From NCBI GenBank assembly GCA_024811115.1, contig JAKOGH010000390.1, forward strand, positions 62,001 through 126,000: a stretch of 64,000 bases of DNA, given 5' to 3'. A program made the translations under genes and the position numbers. Numbering within the stretch: the first letter of the stretch is position 1; every line of letters starts with the position of its first letter. The notes beneath the pieces are model-generated. The model saw only the letters and a program-made list of their open reading frames with translations, ran no database searches and was not told the origin of the DNA. Positions 11,548-21,560 of the stretch are shown piece after piece. The DNA is from Terana coerulea. Its lineage: Eukaryota > Basidiomycota > Agaricomycetes > Polyporales > Phanerochaetaceae.

Positions 11548-11925
11548 TTATTGGTGGTCAAACCCCTACTTGCATCTCCAAAAGAGCAGCCGGACTTACG
11601 CTGCATGCCTACCACAACCACACAGTTAAATCCAACTCGCGGACAATAGTGCCTATTGGCATTAAAATCCAGCTGCTGAGTGGAACTTGTGGCCATATTA
11701 CATCATGCAACCGACTTTCTAACGAAAGAGTTGAAGCAGTTACCAAAGTGATTGACCGCGAACTACAAAGACGAGATACAAGTAACCCTTATAAACAACA
11801 GCCGACTTCGACTTTGTAGTTAAAATTGATGATCAGGTGGCTTAACTCATTATCAAACGGATTACGGATGTCGACATTGAAGTAGTTAGTCTATGGTAAA
11901 TTGGCAAATTCTCGACGGAGCTCGA
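11548..11925 (+). other. dUTPase-like domain at the pol C-terminus (degenerate)
   Basis: dUTPases hydrolyse dUTP and keep uracil out of DNA; some retroviruses carry one (family knowledge). After the chromodomain the frame reads KRAAGLTLHAYHNHTV, like the dUTPase strand AAGYDLxA. Then RTIVPIGIKIQLLSGTCGHI follows, like LVPTGIxIxLPxGTYGRI of motif II. After that come VTKVIDREL and, one frame over, DEIQVTLINN (the VIDxDYxGE[IV]xV motif). In the third frame DFVVKIDDQVA, a stop, LIIKRITDVDIEVV match motif IV (GDRIAQLI). GKFSTE at 11903-11920 resembles the glycine-rich motif V (GFGST). Five motifs in the right order over about 130 codons make chance unlikely; two one-base shifts and one stop break it. 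Confidence 0.8.
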
Positions 11926-11930
11926 ATCTG

Positions 11931-11938
11931 AGGAGGGG
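11931..11938 (+). promoter_or_regulatory. Polypurine tract of the retroelement
   Basis: AGGAGGGG just before the 3' LTR, the usual plus-strand primer position. It follows the dUTPase-like domain directly, so pol fills the element up to the LTR. Confidence 0.75.
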
Positions 11939-11941
11939 TAA

Positions 11942-12505
11942 TGTTACAAATTTCCCTCAGCACTAGTCCACAGTGCTTAGAATATAACATCAAGTCATGG
12001 AATATGTCACCAAGTTGTCACACAGTGTTACAAAATGCTAGATCAGTTTGCCATATGCTTGTCACATGGATATCAGGGATATGCCTTATATGGATGTAGG
12101 ATCCAGGACTTAGGTCTGGAACTATTCTGGACTATGACCTCAGTATGATGTCAGTATGACATCATGGACTGGTAGTGTACAGTAGCTCAATTAGGACATC
12201 TAGAAAGTGTTAATATTAGCATGATAGCTAGGTCAGATCTGATAAGGGAGTTAGAGTGGTGGTATGCTCTGAAGCCTTAGTCAAACATCACCTGACTGTA
12301 TCAGTCAGCATATAGTATTGGAGGTCTTAGACAGTGTCTGGGGGTCCCTCTACACATGTATATAAGGAGGCTGGTCTGTGGGCTAAAACCCCAGACTCAA
12401 CAACATTGTTGATTTATATCCACTCTACTAGCTCTACTCAACTCCCTCTGCTTTCCCCACCTCTTTCAAGTCATCCCAGCAGGTGAGTATTGTAGTTTTG
12501 TGATA
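11942..12505 (+). repeat. 3' LTR (copy B)
   Basis: 564 bp, starts TGTTACAAATTTCCCTCAGC and ends GTAGTTTTGTGATA. It keeps the TATA box, the CAGACTCAACAA segment and the splice donor seen in copy A. The right flank is ATTGC; it does not repeat the left flank of copy A. Confidence 0.92.
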
Positions 12506-13393
12506 ATTGCCCTCAAATGCTAAGTTTTACGGAAATTTCAACATCAGAGGTCTTCAATATATATCTTGTACTTGCATGAATATTTTGACAATGTTTTCTT
12601 GGAAAGGGACTAAGGAAGCCTTGGCTCACTGAGGCTAAAACAGTGTAAGGCTGAACACAGTCCTAATCCGAAGCAAAACAAATTATTCAAAAATCATAGC
12701 AAGATACAAGGACCTATGAGCTTTATACAGCTCAATTTTGGTCCTCATAGTAGCCAGTGGTCTCTGTACAAGAGGACAAATGGTCTCAAGTGAAGGCTTT
12801 AAGCAGGCACTAAATTGCTAAATTGGGTAAAATGCCCTTTACCTGCGAAGGCGCCTGCGACTTGATGCAGACTATATACAAGGTTTGGATCAACTATCAT
12901 CCAACCTTTGCTCATATATTGTCAGCAACAGAGACTAATCTAAAACCATATCATGGCTATATAGCCGCGCACCTGCTATAGTAGCAGTATTAGTGCTATA
13001 TAGTTACTTGTAACACTCTTCCGCTATTGTAGCACCTTCTTCTCTACCATACTAGCTACCATAGCAGATCTGCTGCTACTAGCAAGCTATGGCATCACTG
13101 GGACTGCTACGCTTGATTTCTCTTTATATGATGCCCGCAATGCTCTCTGGGCCCTGCCTGTCATGTTGCCTACCCTTACTCCAAAACATTCCCTCTACGG
13201 GAGCCGCGGTGACCAACGTCTCCCAGCATGCGAGTCAGCACGTAAGCTCACATCTCTTAGCTTGGCTTGAATGTGCATAACATATACTAACTTATATGCT
13301 GTGTCTAGGCTGTGTAAAGATAGTGGTTTATTGGACTCTCAGACTATGGAGAGCCACTGGCAGTCTTAACTAGACTGTATGGATCTAAGGATG
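12506..13393. other. Non-genic repeat-island DNA
   Basis: AT-rich, no recognisable protein. 12945-13085 is crowded with CTATAG / GCTATATAG / GTAGC words that can pair with each other, like the cluster at 15513-15640. A short frame around 13110-13240 (DFSLYDARNALWALPVMLP) is open but unrecognised. Probably old transposon debris. Confidence 0.45.
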
Positions 13394-13954
13394 TGTCATA
13401 AATTTCCCTCAGCACTAGTCCACAGCGCTTGGAGTGTAATATCAAGTCACGGAACATGTCACCAAGTCATCACACAGTATTACAAGATGCTAGATCAGTT
13501 TGCCATGTGCTTGTCACATGGACATCGAGATATGCCTTATACGGATGTAGGATCCAGGACTTAGGTTTGGAACTATTCTGGACTATGACCTCAGTATGAT
13601 GTCAGTATAACATCATGGACTAGTAGTGTACAGTAGCTCAATTAGGACATCTAGATAGTGTTGATGTTAGCATGATAGCTAGGTCAGATCCGATAAGGGA
13701 GTTAGAGTGGTGGTATGCTCTGGAGCCTTAGTCAGACGTCACCTGACTGTACCAGTCAGCATATGGTATTGGAGGTCTTAGATAGTGTCTGGGGTCCTCT
13801 ACACATGTATATAAGGAGGCTGGTCTGTGGGCTAAAACCCCAGACTCAACAACATCGTTGATTTATATCCACTCTACTAGCTCTACTCAAGTCCCTCTGC
13901 TTTCCCCACTTCTTTCAAGTCATCCCAGCAGGTGAGTATTATAGTTTTGTGATA
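13394..13954 (+). repeat. Solo LTR (copy C)
   Basis: 561 bp of the same Ty3/gypsy family, TGTCATAAATTTCCCTCAGC to GTTTTGTGATA. It is flanked by GGATG (13389-13393) and GGGTG (13955-13959), a 5-bp target duplication with one difference. No internal region is attached, so it is a recombined solo LTR. Confidence 0.9.
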
Positions 13955-15004
13955 GGGTGGCTACTTGATTAGAAGCAGGGCACTCATTGAATAGATATCT
14001 ACTGGTGTGTAATATGGTTATTTTCTTATACCTGATCTAACAAAACCTATTCCTCTTGCAGCTCATCACTGCTCCACTCGTCTTGCTGGAGGAGATGCAC
14101 AAGCATTCTATATGTCACTATCGTAGAAGTGCAGCGCATACAGCGGCATACACTCCTACCGAGGCCTGAGGAAGCTAGGATGGTTACTCACCTGTAGGCT
14201 GGTTGGTTAACACATAAGTGGGTTGAGAGCTGTAAGAGTCTTATTATGTATAGCGCAGAAAGCTGCCTTATATACAATATAGGGTGGCTGTACTACAAAC
14301 AGACACAAATAGATACCAGGACAATAGACAATAGGGATCGTCATGGTGGAACCTGGTAGAACAATAGAGAAGATGTGAGCAGAGTGCTTACAGTGTCTAT
14401 CTGACTCAACACTATCTTTGTCTCTAGAGTCACCATCGGTTCCCCATTTGCTCGCAAGAATTCCCTCGCGGCTGATGCATCTTCGTTCTTGGGCAACTCG
14501 AAGCAGGTGGCACGCACACAATATGACCAAGCAGCAATGAAGCACTCACTTTTGTACCTTACTGGCTGACACACAGTAAGCGTTGATTTTGACTATGTGG
14601 ACTTCAGGCTAATTGAGTTGTGCACAAAGCAAACGCAGGCATCACCATCACTCCAATTGCAACAAACTAGCCCTCTGCAAAAGAAGAAGAACTGGACAAG
14701 TTTGTATTCACTTGACGCATGCCAGGTTACAGAGTGTGTTGCACATAGCTCGCCACTGCCAGTGTCCCCACCTGCTGTATCTTATCTGTCCTCATGTAAA
14801 ATATAATGTAATAGTTGCTTTGTATTGAATACATTCATTCTTATTGCTATTTCTCTCTGTCTCGCACGTGAAATGGTGCACCGTGGCTGGCGGTATCCCT
14901 GGGTGGCACTGCGCGCTTGAGATCCCGACGTCCGACGCTCGAGCATGAGCCTAATTTGGATGTAGTCGGCAGGCCAGATCAGGCGTTGATGTGTGGCGCC
15001 CATA
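13955..15004. other. Non-genic repeat-island DNA
   Basis: No supported gene. One frame near 14430-14560 (VTIGSPFARKNSLAADASSF) is open but matches nothing I recognise. I saw no LTR or terminal repeat in this stretch. Confidence 0.4.
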
Positions 15005-15510
15005 CTATTATAAATGGGGAGTTTAAAAGTTTCAGCATAAAATATGGTGTTCCTTCCTCTTCCCCTCAAATATTATGATATCCACATGGGCAGAATCATT
15101 GAAATGTCTACTATCTGCCCCCTTTTCCCCGAATATTTGAGTGCTAGGGAAGAGGAGAGTGGCGAGTTTAAAAGGATCCAGTGTTTAAAAAGTTCGCCTC
15201 GCTGAGCGTTAGATCAGTCACATCAGTCACAATGAGATCCGCATGGCCCGATGCTGCCAGGGAGCGAGCGCACCTGTGCTATTTTGACACGCTCGTCACG
15301 CTTTTTGAAAGACTGCTCGCGCGAGCCATCCGAGGCATTCCCTCCAACATCTCCCTCCTCTCTGCAGTTATGGCGAGTATGAAGGCATAGATGTCATCTC
15401 ACCGCTCACTTGCGCCTATTAAAAAAGAACGGGAATTTTTGGATAGCTGGAAAGGTGAGATGTACCAGAGTTTAAAAACCGGCGTTTTTTAAACTCCCCA
15501 TTTATAATAG
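15005..15510. mobile_element. MITE-like element with 24-bp terminal inverted repeats and TA target duplication
   Basis: The left end CTATTATAAATGGGGAGTTT plus AAAA (15005-15028) is repeated exactly inverted at 15487-15510. Both ends are bordered by TA (15003-15004 and 15511-15512), as for Tc1/mariner-type insertions. At 506 bp with no transposase it is non-autonomous. TTTAAA words recur inside near the ends. Confidence 0.85.
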
Positions 15511-15512
15511 TA

Positions 15513-15640
15513 GCGGCCGTAGCAGCCGTAGCAATCCCGCTACGGGCGTGCTACGTAGCAACGTGCTCGCTATATAGCGAGGGGGGGTAGGTACGGCTGC
15601 TACGGCTGCTATATCCGCTATATAGCACTGTTTCGGTTTC
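15513..15640. repeat. GTAGC/GCTAC palindrome cluster
   Basis: Dense copies of GTAGC, GCTAC and CCGTAGC, with hairpins GCTCGCTATATAGCGAG and CCGCTATATAGC, immediately next to the MITE. It looks like a structured repeat of unknown type. Confidence 0.5.
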
Positions 15641-16531
15641 CAGATGTACGGGCCCGCGATCATGTTCCAGGCGTCAAGGTCCTTTACCGTCTACAACAAC
15701 GTGAAATTTGAAGTAGTTGATAAAGAGGGTTCCGCTTCGAGACCACTCAACTTTGCTCGTTTTTAGAAAGACTTTTTACTTGCAGATGTCACGAACTCGC
15801 TCGAGAGTCGAGATCCTGTTTACCCCAAATTCCCCCGCCACGTCTATATGTTCCAGATTGTACGCACTGCTGCAATATTAGATAAGTAATCGACATTGAC
15901 CCGCGATGGAAACCCGTGCCTACATTTGCTAGTGCCTACATCGCCGCATACCAGGCACCGAGTTGTAAGGATCGTGAAGAACCCATTGGTCGAATAAACG
16001 CAGGGTGCAAAAGTTTATGAGCCACGCGGCGCCTTCGGGGCTTAAGACAGGCGCTTGGCGAGATCGCTCCGATCGCGGCAAGCTCCTGGGCGGCTCTGTC
16101 ATCCGGTGCATTCCCAATAAAGTAAGTATGAGATAAGCAAAGGCCTCCTAAATCACGGTTCGTCTTGTTTGAGAGAAATCGGACTTTGACCCACAAAAAT
16201 GCGACTCCTGCGCCCACCCCGTCTCCGACCTGTGTTTTACGACATATGCAGTAATCCGCGAGCACATCGCTAGCTCCGTCGTGATGAAATTGCCTTGGGC
16301 CATTAATCGTTTGTCCGCTAGTCGGAAGCAAAGAGCTCCGGCGAGGGACAGTCTCCTCCGGATCCACCTCTCTGGGAAATAGGTTCCTTCGCCCCAAGGC
16401 CGCAACGATTATGAGAGCGTTATAAATCGCAGCTCCTTAGCGTAGTGGCCTTCTCGTCCCTCCTTTCCTCTCTCAATCTTCCCCGCACCTTCAGGCTCTG
16501 CTTGCAGAGCATTTCCGAGTCCCACAACAGC
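15641..16531. other. Upstream region of the DUF6534 gene
   Basis: No supported gene. A 153-codon frame on the minus strand (15936-16397) has no recognisable domain and no plausible partner exons; I do not call it. The pyrimidine-rich tract around 16450-16490 is a likely core-promoter/leader feature of the next gene. Confidence 0.4.
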
Positions 16532-18393
16532 ATGCACGTCTCAGATGGCGGACGAGTCGCTCAGGTCTTGTGAGTTTCAGCCTAACACCATTCTAAAAGC
16601 TGGGAACTGATCTTCGTGCAGACACGGACCGGCCTTAATTGGCATTTTCCTAAACGTATTGTACGTTTAACCCAGTTCACGGCCTAGGACCACGCTGACG
16701 GATTGCAGGCTGTACGGTGTTGTTGTGACCCAGGTTCGGGCATACTACGACAACTACTCCAAGTAAGTGGATTCGCTCGGCCGCTGGCGTATCTGACCGT
16801 TGCCTTTTCATTCATCAGGGATCCACTATGGATGAAGATCTACGTATGTTACGAGTAAGAATGGTCAGAACTAATGGCTGACGCAATCCTTTAGGTCTTT
16901 GCTCTGCTTTTCGCCGACTCCGTGAATAGCGGATTTAACATTGCGTGGATTTACAACATCGTCATCAACCAGTTCGGTACGTTGGCATGGTTATCGGCGC
17001 ACCCTCTCATTCTTAAGTATCCACAGGCAACCTGGATGCGCTGGGTGTCGCCAACTGGCGTAAGTGCACCATTTGTCTTGACAGCAGTCACTATATACTT
17101 ACCGCACCGTGCCCCTAGTGTTCGCATCAGGTAATTGTGCAATCTGGTCAAAGTTCCGCTCAGTATCTGACCAAGTCGTTTCCAAATCGCAGAGGAAGCT
17201 ATGGCTGTAAGTCCGTTCATAGGTTCTCAATACACCTCCGACTTACTCGATGTATCAGGGTATTATCGCTACCATGGTACAATGCTTCTTCGCGTGGCGG
17301 CTGTGGGTTCTGACTAGGAATCCATGGATCGTCGGCACTGTTGTCTTCACATCATTAGCATCGGGCAGTGCGTACATACCCTTCTTGATTAACTGTGCAC
17401 GTCTAACAAAACTTTCAGTCTGCGCGGTTGGTACTGCCGTTGGTGTCGCTTTCGAGCCGCGTATCACCGATTTCCACAAGCTCAATGTATGTTCATTGCA
17501 CAATTCCCACTGTCATTACGCTGACCACACGTTGTAGCCTATCATTATACCATGGCTGATATGCTGTACCGTTTGCGATGTCATGATTGCGCTCGCGCTT
17601 AGTGTTTACCTGGTTAGTATTCCTGCTGTTGCTTTCCTTGGCTTGAAAGCTTACTCAATGTGCGACAGAGTAAGCACAAGACCGGTTTCGCGAACACGGA
17701 CAACGTCGTGAACAAGATTATTCGCTGTAAGTGCATCCTCTCCGAGAGTTCACGACCCGCGCTAATTTCGATTTACAGCGACTATGCAAAATGGTCTCTT
17801 GACCGCGTCGTTCACGGTCGCCCACATCATCTCATATCTAGTCTCAGTACGTCGCTTCCGTTCCTAGACCTAATCATCCCACTGACCTGATTCGTTCAGC
17901 ATACTGGTGTCCACATGAGTGAGCTTGAGTCGCTCGCTCCAAACTGTAATGCAGGCTTACATACTTTCCCCGCAGTCTTCAACTATGGAGTCGTCAAGTT
18001 GTACACGAACTCCGTCATGTCAAGTCTGAATTCGAGAAAGGAATGGATGTCGACGTCAGGCGACAGTTCGGGCAACAACAGAGCGGTACGTAGTTCATTG
18101 CCTCATACATGTCCCTCACTAAGCCCTCTCTCGCTCCAATAGAACATAACCAACTACGCGGCCGGTAACCGATCCATACACCCTCAGGTAGGTTGCGAAG
18201 TCACAAAATTCTGTGTGAACTATACTGACACTGTATTCTGTAGGTGACCATCAATGTGGAGACTCATGAGATGGTCGACGTCGATGAGCTGCCGAAGCAT
18301 GACCCGGAGTGGCCAGACATGGTAAGCTCGAAGTCTAGCAGGACTCAGAGCATGACCGGGGCCATGAATAAGCCCATGGGGTACGCCGTTTGA
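16532..18393 (+). CDS. DUF6534-type seven-TM membrane protein
   Basis: A fungal-specific integral membrane family, very expanded in Agaricomycetes, with no known function. ATG 16532 is chosen because its frame crosses the first intron (16570-16621) into the hallmark HGPALIGIFLNVLLYGVVVT. The protein continues TQVRAYYDNYSKDPLWMKIY, then TM segments FALLFADSVNSGFNIAWIYN, GIIATMVQCFFAWRLWVL and others. The hydrophilic tail ends HDPEWPDMVSSKS...NKPMGYAV at stop 18391-18393. The gene is chopped by about a dozen introns. Two exons are only 12 nt (17119-17130) and 14 nt (17193-17206), and both are needed to keep the frame (NW-LFASEEAMA-GII). Exon edges beyond the first few are approximate. Confidence 0.82.
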
Positions 18394-18889
18394 GGCTGTC
18401 TTTCTTCCATTCGTCTCAGGGAAAACTAGAAGGAGAGTGTCAAGCCAATTTGTGGAGTTCTGTATGTGTACGCATTCCTTCTGAGGTCCTTTCGGCGTCG
18501 TCTTTCCTTATATCTTAATGTACATTCCGCATCACGCAACTACGCTCCTTCTCCATCCATACTGAAATACACGAGTGATTGACGCGAAATTCCTGAGACA
18601 GGTATGTAAGTCACGGTGTCCCATTCCGATTTCACCTCATCTCCTGTGGATCCTTGTTGGTTTCTAGCCGTAATATGGCGTTTCGATGCGAGAGTCGGCT
18701 GTGGGTCCTTGTCGGTGTGGAGTTTGAGGTTGAGCTCGTCTAGAACGTAAGCGCCGTGCAGCGACCTTGTCTTCGCACCACCACCACCACCACCACCACC
18801 ACCACCACCAGCTCCGACGTCGAGTCACCCATTTCCCTCCATATTACGAGCTGTCTTGCTGAGGACGTTGCCTAATTCACCTGCGCATA
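18394..18889. other. Intergenic; (CAC)n microsatellite in TFIIF leader
   Basis: 3' region of the DUF6534 gene and the promoter/leader of the TFIIF gene. Holds a perfect (CAC)n tract at 18776-18810, about 80 bp before the TFIIF start codon. It is not in frame with that gene and is not coding. Confidence 0.6.
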
Positions 18890-21142
18890 ATGGCACCTAC
18901 TTATCCCGCGGCTTCGAAGCTTTTCCATCCCCGCAAGCCGCCACCAAAGGCTCCCAAGCCTGCGCCGTCAGGCTCACAGCAGGGCTCAAGTGCAACCAAC
19001 AGCACGCCTTCCACACCTAACTCGCCCACGAAACCACGTCTCCGTGTGCCACCTCGCCCGAAAGCACAGGAGACGAACGAAGGCCCCGCCAAACCCGAGG
19101 GCCCCTTCGCCGAGTACCGCCTCATGTCGAGCGCGTTGAACGGCTGGAAATACGACGTGATGAAGTTTGACTCGCGCAAGCCGGTGGACATCACGACCTG
19201 GGAGCGGCCTGTGAAGCTCAACCGCAAGGAGACCCGCCGCGACGCAGGCCCTGATGACGCAGGTCCCGCCCCGCCGCAGGCAGTGGGCCCAATGTTGGGG
19301 CCCGATGGGAAGCCCGTCATCGGCATGGATGGCCGCGTGGTCATGGTCGATGCGGACGGGCGACCAATCCGCCGCGGCGAGACGCAGGCGAGCAGTGGCG
19401 GCGCGACGGAGAGCGCGAAGGGCAAGGATAAGGAGAAATCGTCCGCGGCGAAGAAGAAATTCCAGAAGAAGACCAAGCAGGTGTTCCTCGTCCCGGATGC
19501 GGTGCGGCAGCTGAGGCGGGAGGAGCGCTACCCGTGGGTGATGGAGGACGGGGCCGGGCAGGAGGTGTGGTTGGCCGCCATGGAGGAGGTCTCAAAGTCA
19601 GAGACGCAGGCGATGTTCATGCCTGCCGCGTCAGACGTCTTCAAGTTCGTGCCCGCACACCGGTGGTACAAGTTCCAGAAGAAGCCGCACTACCATGTCC
19701 CGAGCTTAGACGAGGCAGAGGATTTGGTATGTTGTATGCGTATGCATATGAGCGCATACATCTCATCCATCTATGCTACAGATGAAGCAGATACAAAAGA
19801 ACAAGGATCCAGAACGCTGGCTGCTCCGTAGACGAAACGGACAAGGACCCTCAGAAGCTACCCAGGCCATGTTCAAATCTCAGCGAGAAGGGAGCGTTGG
19901 GCTCCCTGCTCCTAGTCAGAGCTATGCAGGTGGACGAAGACTTCGGGCCGTTGACAGTGGCTCCCAGGATCTCTTTGGGGACGACGACGACGAGGGTGGC
20001 GGACGCAGAGTGAAGCGCGAACTCGGCCAGGAGGGCGACCTTGACGAGCTCGACTTCGAGGAAGAGCCTGCAGATGACGAGGAGAAAATGGAGCCTGACG
20101 CGGATGACGATGACGCGAAGGAGCTTGAGGCAAGTTCTTTGTTCTAGCTCACCGCATATAGTGACCCATTCGCTACAGGAACGCCTCAAACGGGAGTACA
20201 AGACCGCGAACAAAACCAAAGAAGGGTACATCGACGACAGCGACGAGGAAGAAGACTTGAACGAGCTTACAAACGCCGGCAAGGACATGCGGAAGCTTGT
20301 GAAGAAATTGGAGAAGAACACGGCGTACGACGAGAGCGATGACGAGAAGAACCCGTATGCCAGTTCGGTGGGTGTACAGTTGCGGTGATGTGATACTTTT
20401 ATTGACCCGGCATTTAGGATGAGGAAGAGCCGGAGGAAGAACCACCACAAGTACACCAGGGTCCTGCCATCATACCCCCGGAACCGAAGGCCGCATCGCG
20501 GTCGACGTCCCAAGCACCCGGCACGCCGCAACCCTCTGGTGCTAAATCGCCCACTTCCAGCCAGCCGCAGATCACTGTAAAGACCGAGTCCAGTTCTCGC
20601 GCTACATCGCCAGCCCCCGTTGGCCACGGCGGACATTCAGTTCTCGCCCAGCGAGCGACGAGCCCCAAGATGCCCAAACTCAAGACGAACGGCACGAGCC
20701 GTGCGACCAGCCCGTTGGCGAGTCCAGTCGGAAGCCCACCCGCCGCACGCGGCGATAGTCCCCGGCGCAATCGCCCACCGTGGGATCGTCGTCTCCACCG
20801 CTGGGTGGCGCGAAGCCGAGCAACAAACGCAAGGCCGACGACGGCGGCGCGCCGTCCAAGCCGAAGAAGCGCAAGGCGCAGGCGGCCGTCCCGAACGGCG
20901 AGCTCAACGAGGCGATGCTGATCGCCTGGCTGAAGCAGACGCCCGGCGCGCGGACGCGGGACTGCATCCACTACTTCACGCCCTACCTCACGACGGAGGA
21001 GAAGAAGCAGAAGTTCACGAAGCTGGTGAAGGAGGTCGCGCAGCTGGACGACGGCGTGCTCGTCCTGCGCAGCGCGTACCGGGAGAAGGGAGCCAACGGC
21101 TCGGCCGCGCCGTCCCCTGCGCCCAACGGCACCGCGGAGTAG
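18890..21142 (+). CDS. TFG1: TFIIF alpha subunit (RAP74 / Tfg1)
   Basis: Large subunit of general transcription factor TFIIF, which binds RNA polymerase II in the preinitiation complex. Exons 18890-19726, 19782-20129, 20179-20367 and 20418-21142. The N-terminal dimerisation domain shows FAEYRLMSSALNGWKYDVMK, ITTWERPVKLNRKE, VFLVPDAVRQLRREERYPW and FVPAHRWYKF. An acidic middle follows (LFGDDDDEGGGRR), then ERLKREYKTANKTKEGYIDD. The C-terminal winged helix reads LNEAMLIAWLKQTPGARTRD...HYFTPYLTTEEKKQKFTKL. Intron 2 (20130-20178) starts GC, not GT (GCAAGT...CTACAG). The last exon loses its frame at CCCC 20760-20763; one extra C would rejoin the Ser/Pro linker to the winged helix, so an assembly error is likely. 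Confidence 0.92.
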
Positions 21143-21254
21143 AGCGGTCAAGCTTCCGGGCCCGGTCAGTCGTCCTACGTTCTATCTGTAGTTGTATACT
21201 GCCTTGTATTCCTTATCACATCGACCTTTCCGTATCGTCTGCGCGCTCGTTGTG

Positions 21255-21560
21255 CGATCTTGAACTTACGCCTCAGCTGAACGTTGCTAGTGCGACTACG
21301 GTGGTGTATCATGTGTGTCATTGGTGAGTGCAGCGTTGCTCTCCCGAATTGAACTTTACACTCACGTCATATAACGCGTAGAAGCTAACCTTGAGTCATG
21401 GAACCTTGAGCCTTTACCGAACTTGAGCATGTGTGATCATGAACCTACACCTCAGCTGAATGCCGCACCGTGTGTACCATTGGTGAGTATGGCAGCATTT
21501 TCGCCAAATTCAATTTTGCGCTAACTTCGCTAGCGCGTAGAGGCCTAGTTTGGAGTTTGT
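21255..21560. repeat. Diverged tandem duplication of about 140 bp
   Basis: 21250-21400 and 21425-21560 share GATC[TA]TGAAC[TC]TAC followed by CCTCAGCTGAA, then ATTGGTGAGT, CGCGTAGA and CTA[AG] words in the same order with many changes. Both units carry ATTGGTGAGT, a splice-donor-like string. The flanking sequence to 22134 is the promoter of the chitin deacetylase gene; nothing else is seen there. Confidence 0.55.

Larger units (their letters stand above)
7851..11938 (+). pseudogene. Retroelement pol: PR-RT-RNase H-INT-chromodomain-dUTPase, many stops
   Basis: Protease: LPVTLWVYGFKVQAEALVDS then DATTNFID; the usual DSG triad reads DSD, so it would be dead. RT (8600-9310): KSPVAAPFFFVKKHNSGL, MDYRALNEITAKNHYPIPR, catalytic YLDDILIF near 9115. 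RNase H (9490-9830): FRLSTNASDFAIGAVLSQ, with Asn where the catalytic Asp is expected, then YEIYDKELLAILRAL. Integrase: zinc-binding GHPGRWKMYELV with CNMCQ, core motifs ISIDLI, ITSD, and MAYYPQTDGQTERVNQ; then GDKVLINLRDYQTMERVLNP and YRAMHPVFHASKLATYKEPS. Chromodomain (about 11308-11440): VEKILQHRQ, ILVQWKGYGHDEVTWENEDN. A dUTPase-like domain follows. In-frame TGA at 8953, 9828 and 10629 each stand for an expected Arg codon CGA. Confidence 0.9.
3681..12505 (+). mobile_element. Decayed full-length Ty3/gypsy chromovirus with C-terminal dUTPase-like domain
   Basis: Bounded by two direct LTRs (3681-4242 and 11942-12505) of about 562 bp with TGT[CT]ACAAA...TTTGTGATA ends. Order inside: a primer-binding site just after the 5' LTR, an unassigned ORF, gag with zinc knuckle, protease, reverse transcriptase, RNase H, integrase, chromodomain, dUTPase-like domain, purine tract, 3' LTR. 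PR-RT-RH-INT order with a chromodomain defines a chromovirus. All ORFs carry stops or frameshifts, so the copy is inactive. A reverse-oriented LTR of the same family sits inside gag. The 5-bp flanks (TCTAT left, ATTGC right) do not match, so the two ends may have been joined by recombination or have drifted. Confidence 0.9.

Noticed and set aside
15936..16397. 153-codon minus-strand frame upstream of the DUF6534 gene
   Set aside because: No domain, low-complexity arginine content and no splice partners; most likely chance.
18776..18810. (CAC)n tract that would read as a poly-His or poly-Pro/Thr peptide
   Set aside because: Lies before the TFIIF start codon, not in its frame; a plain microsatellite.
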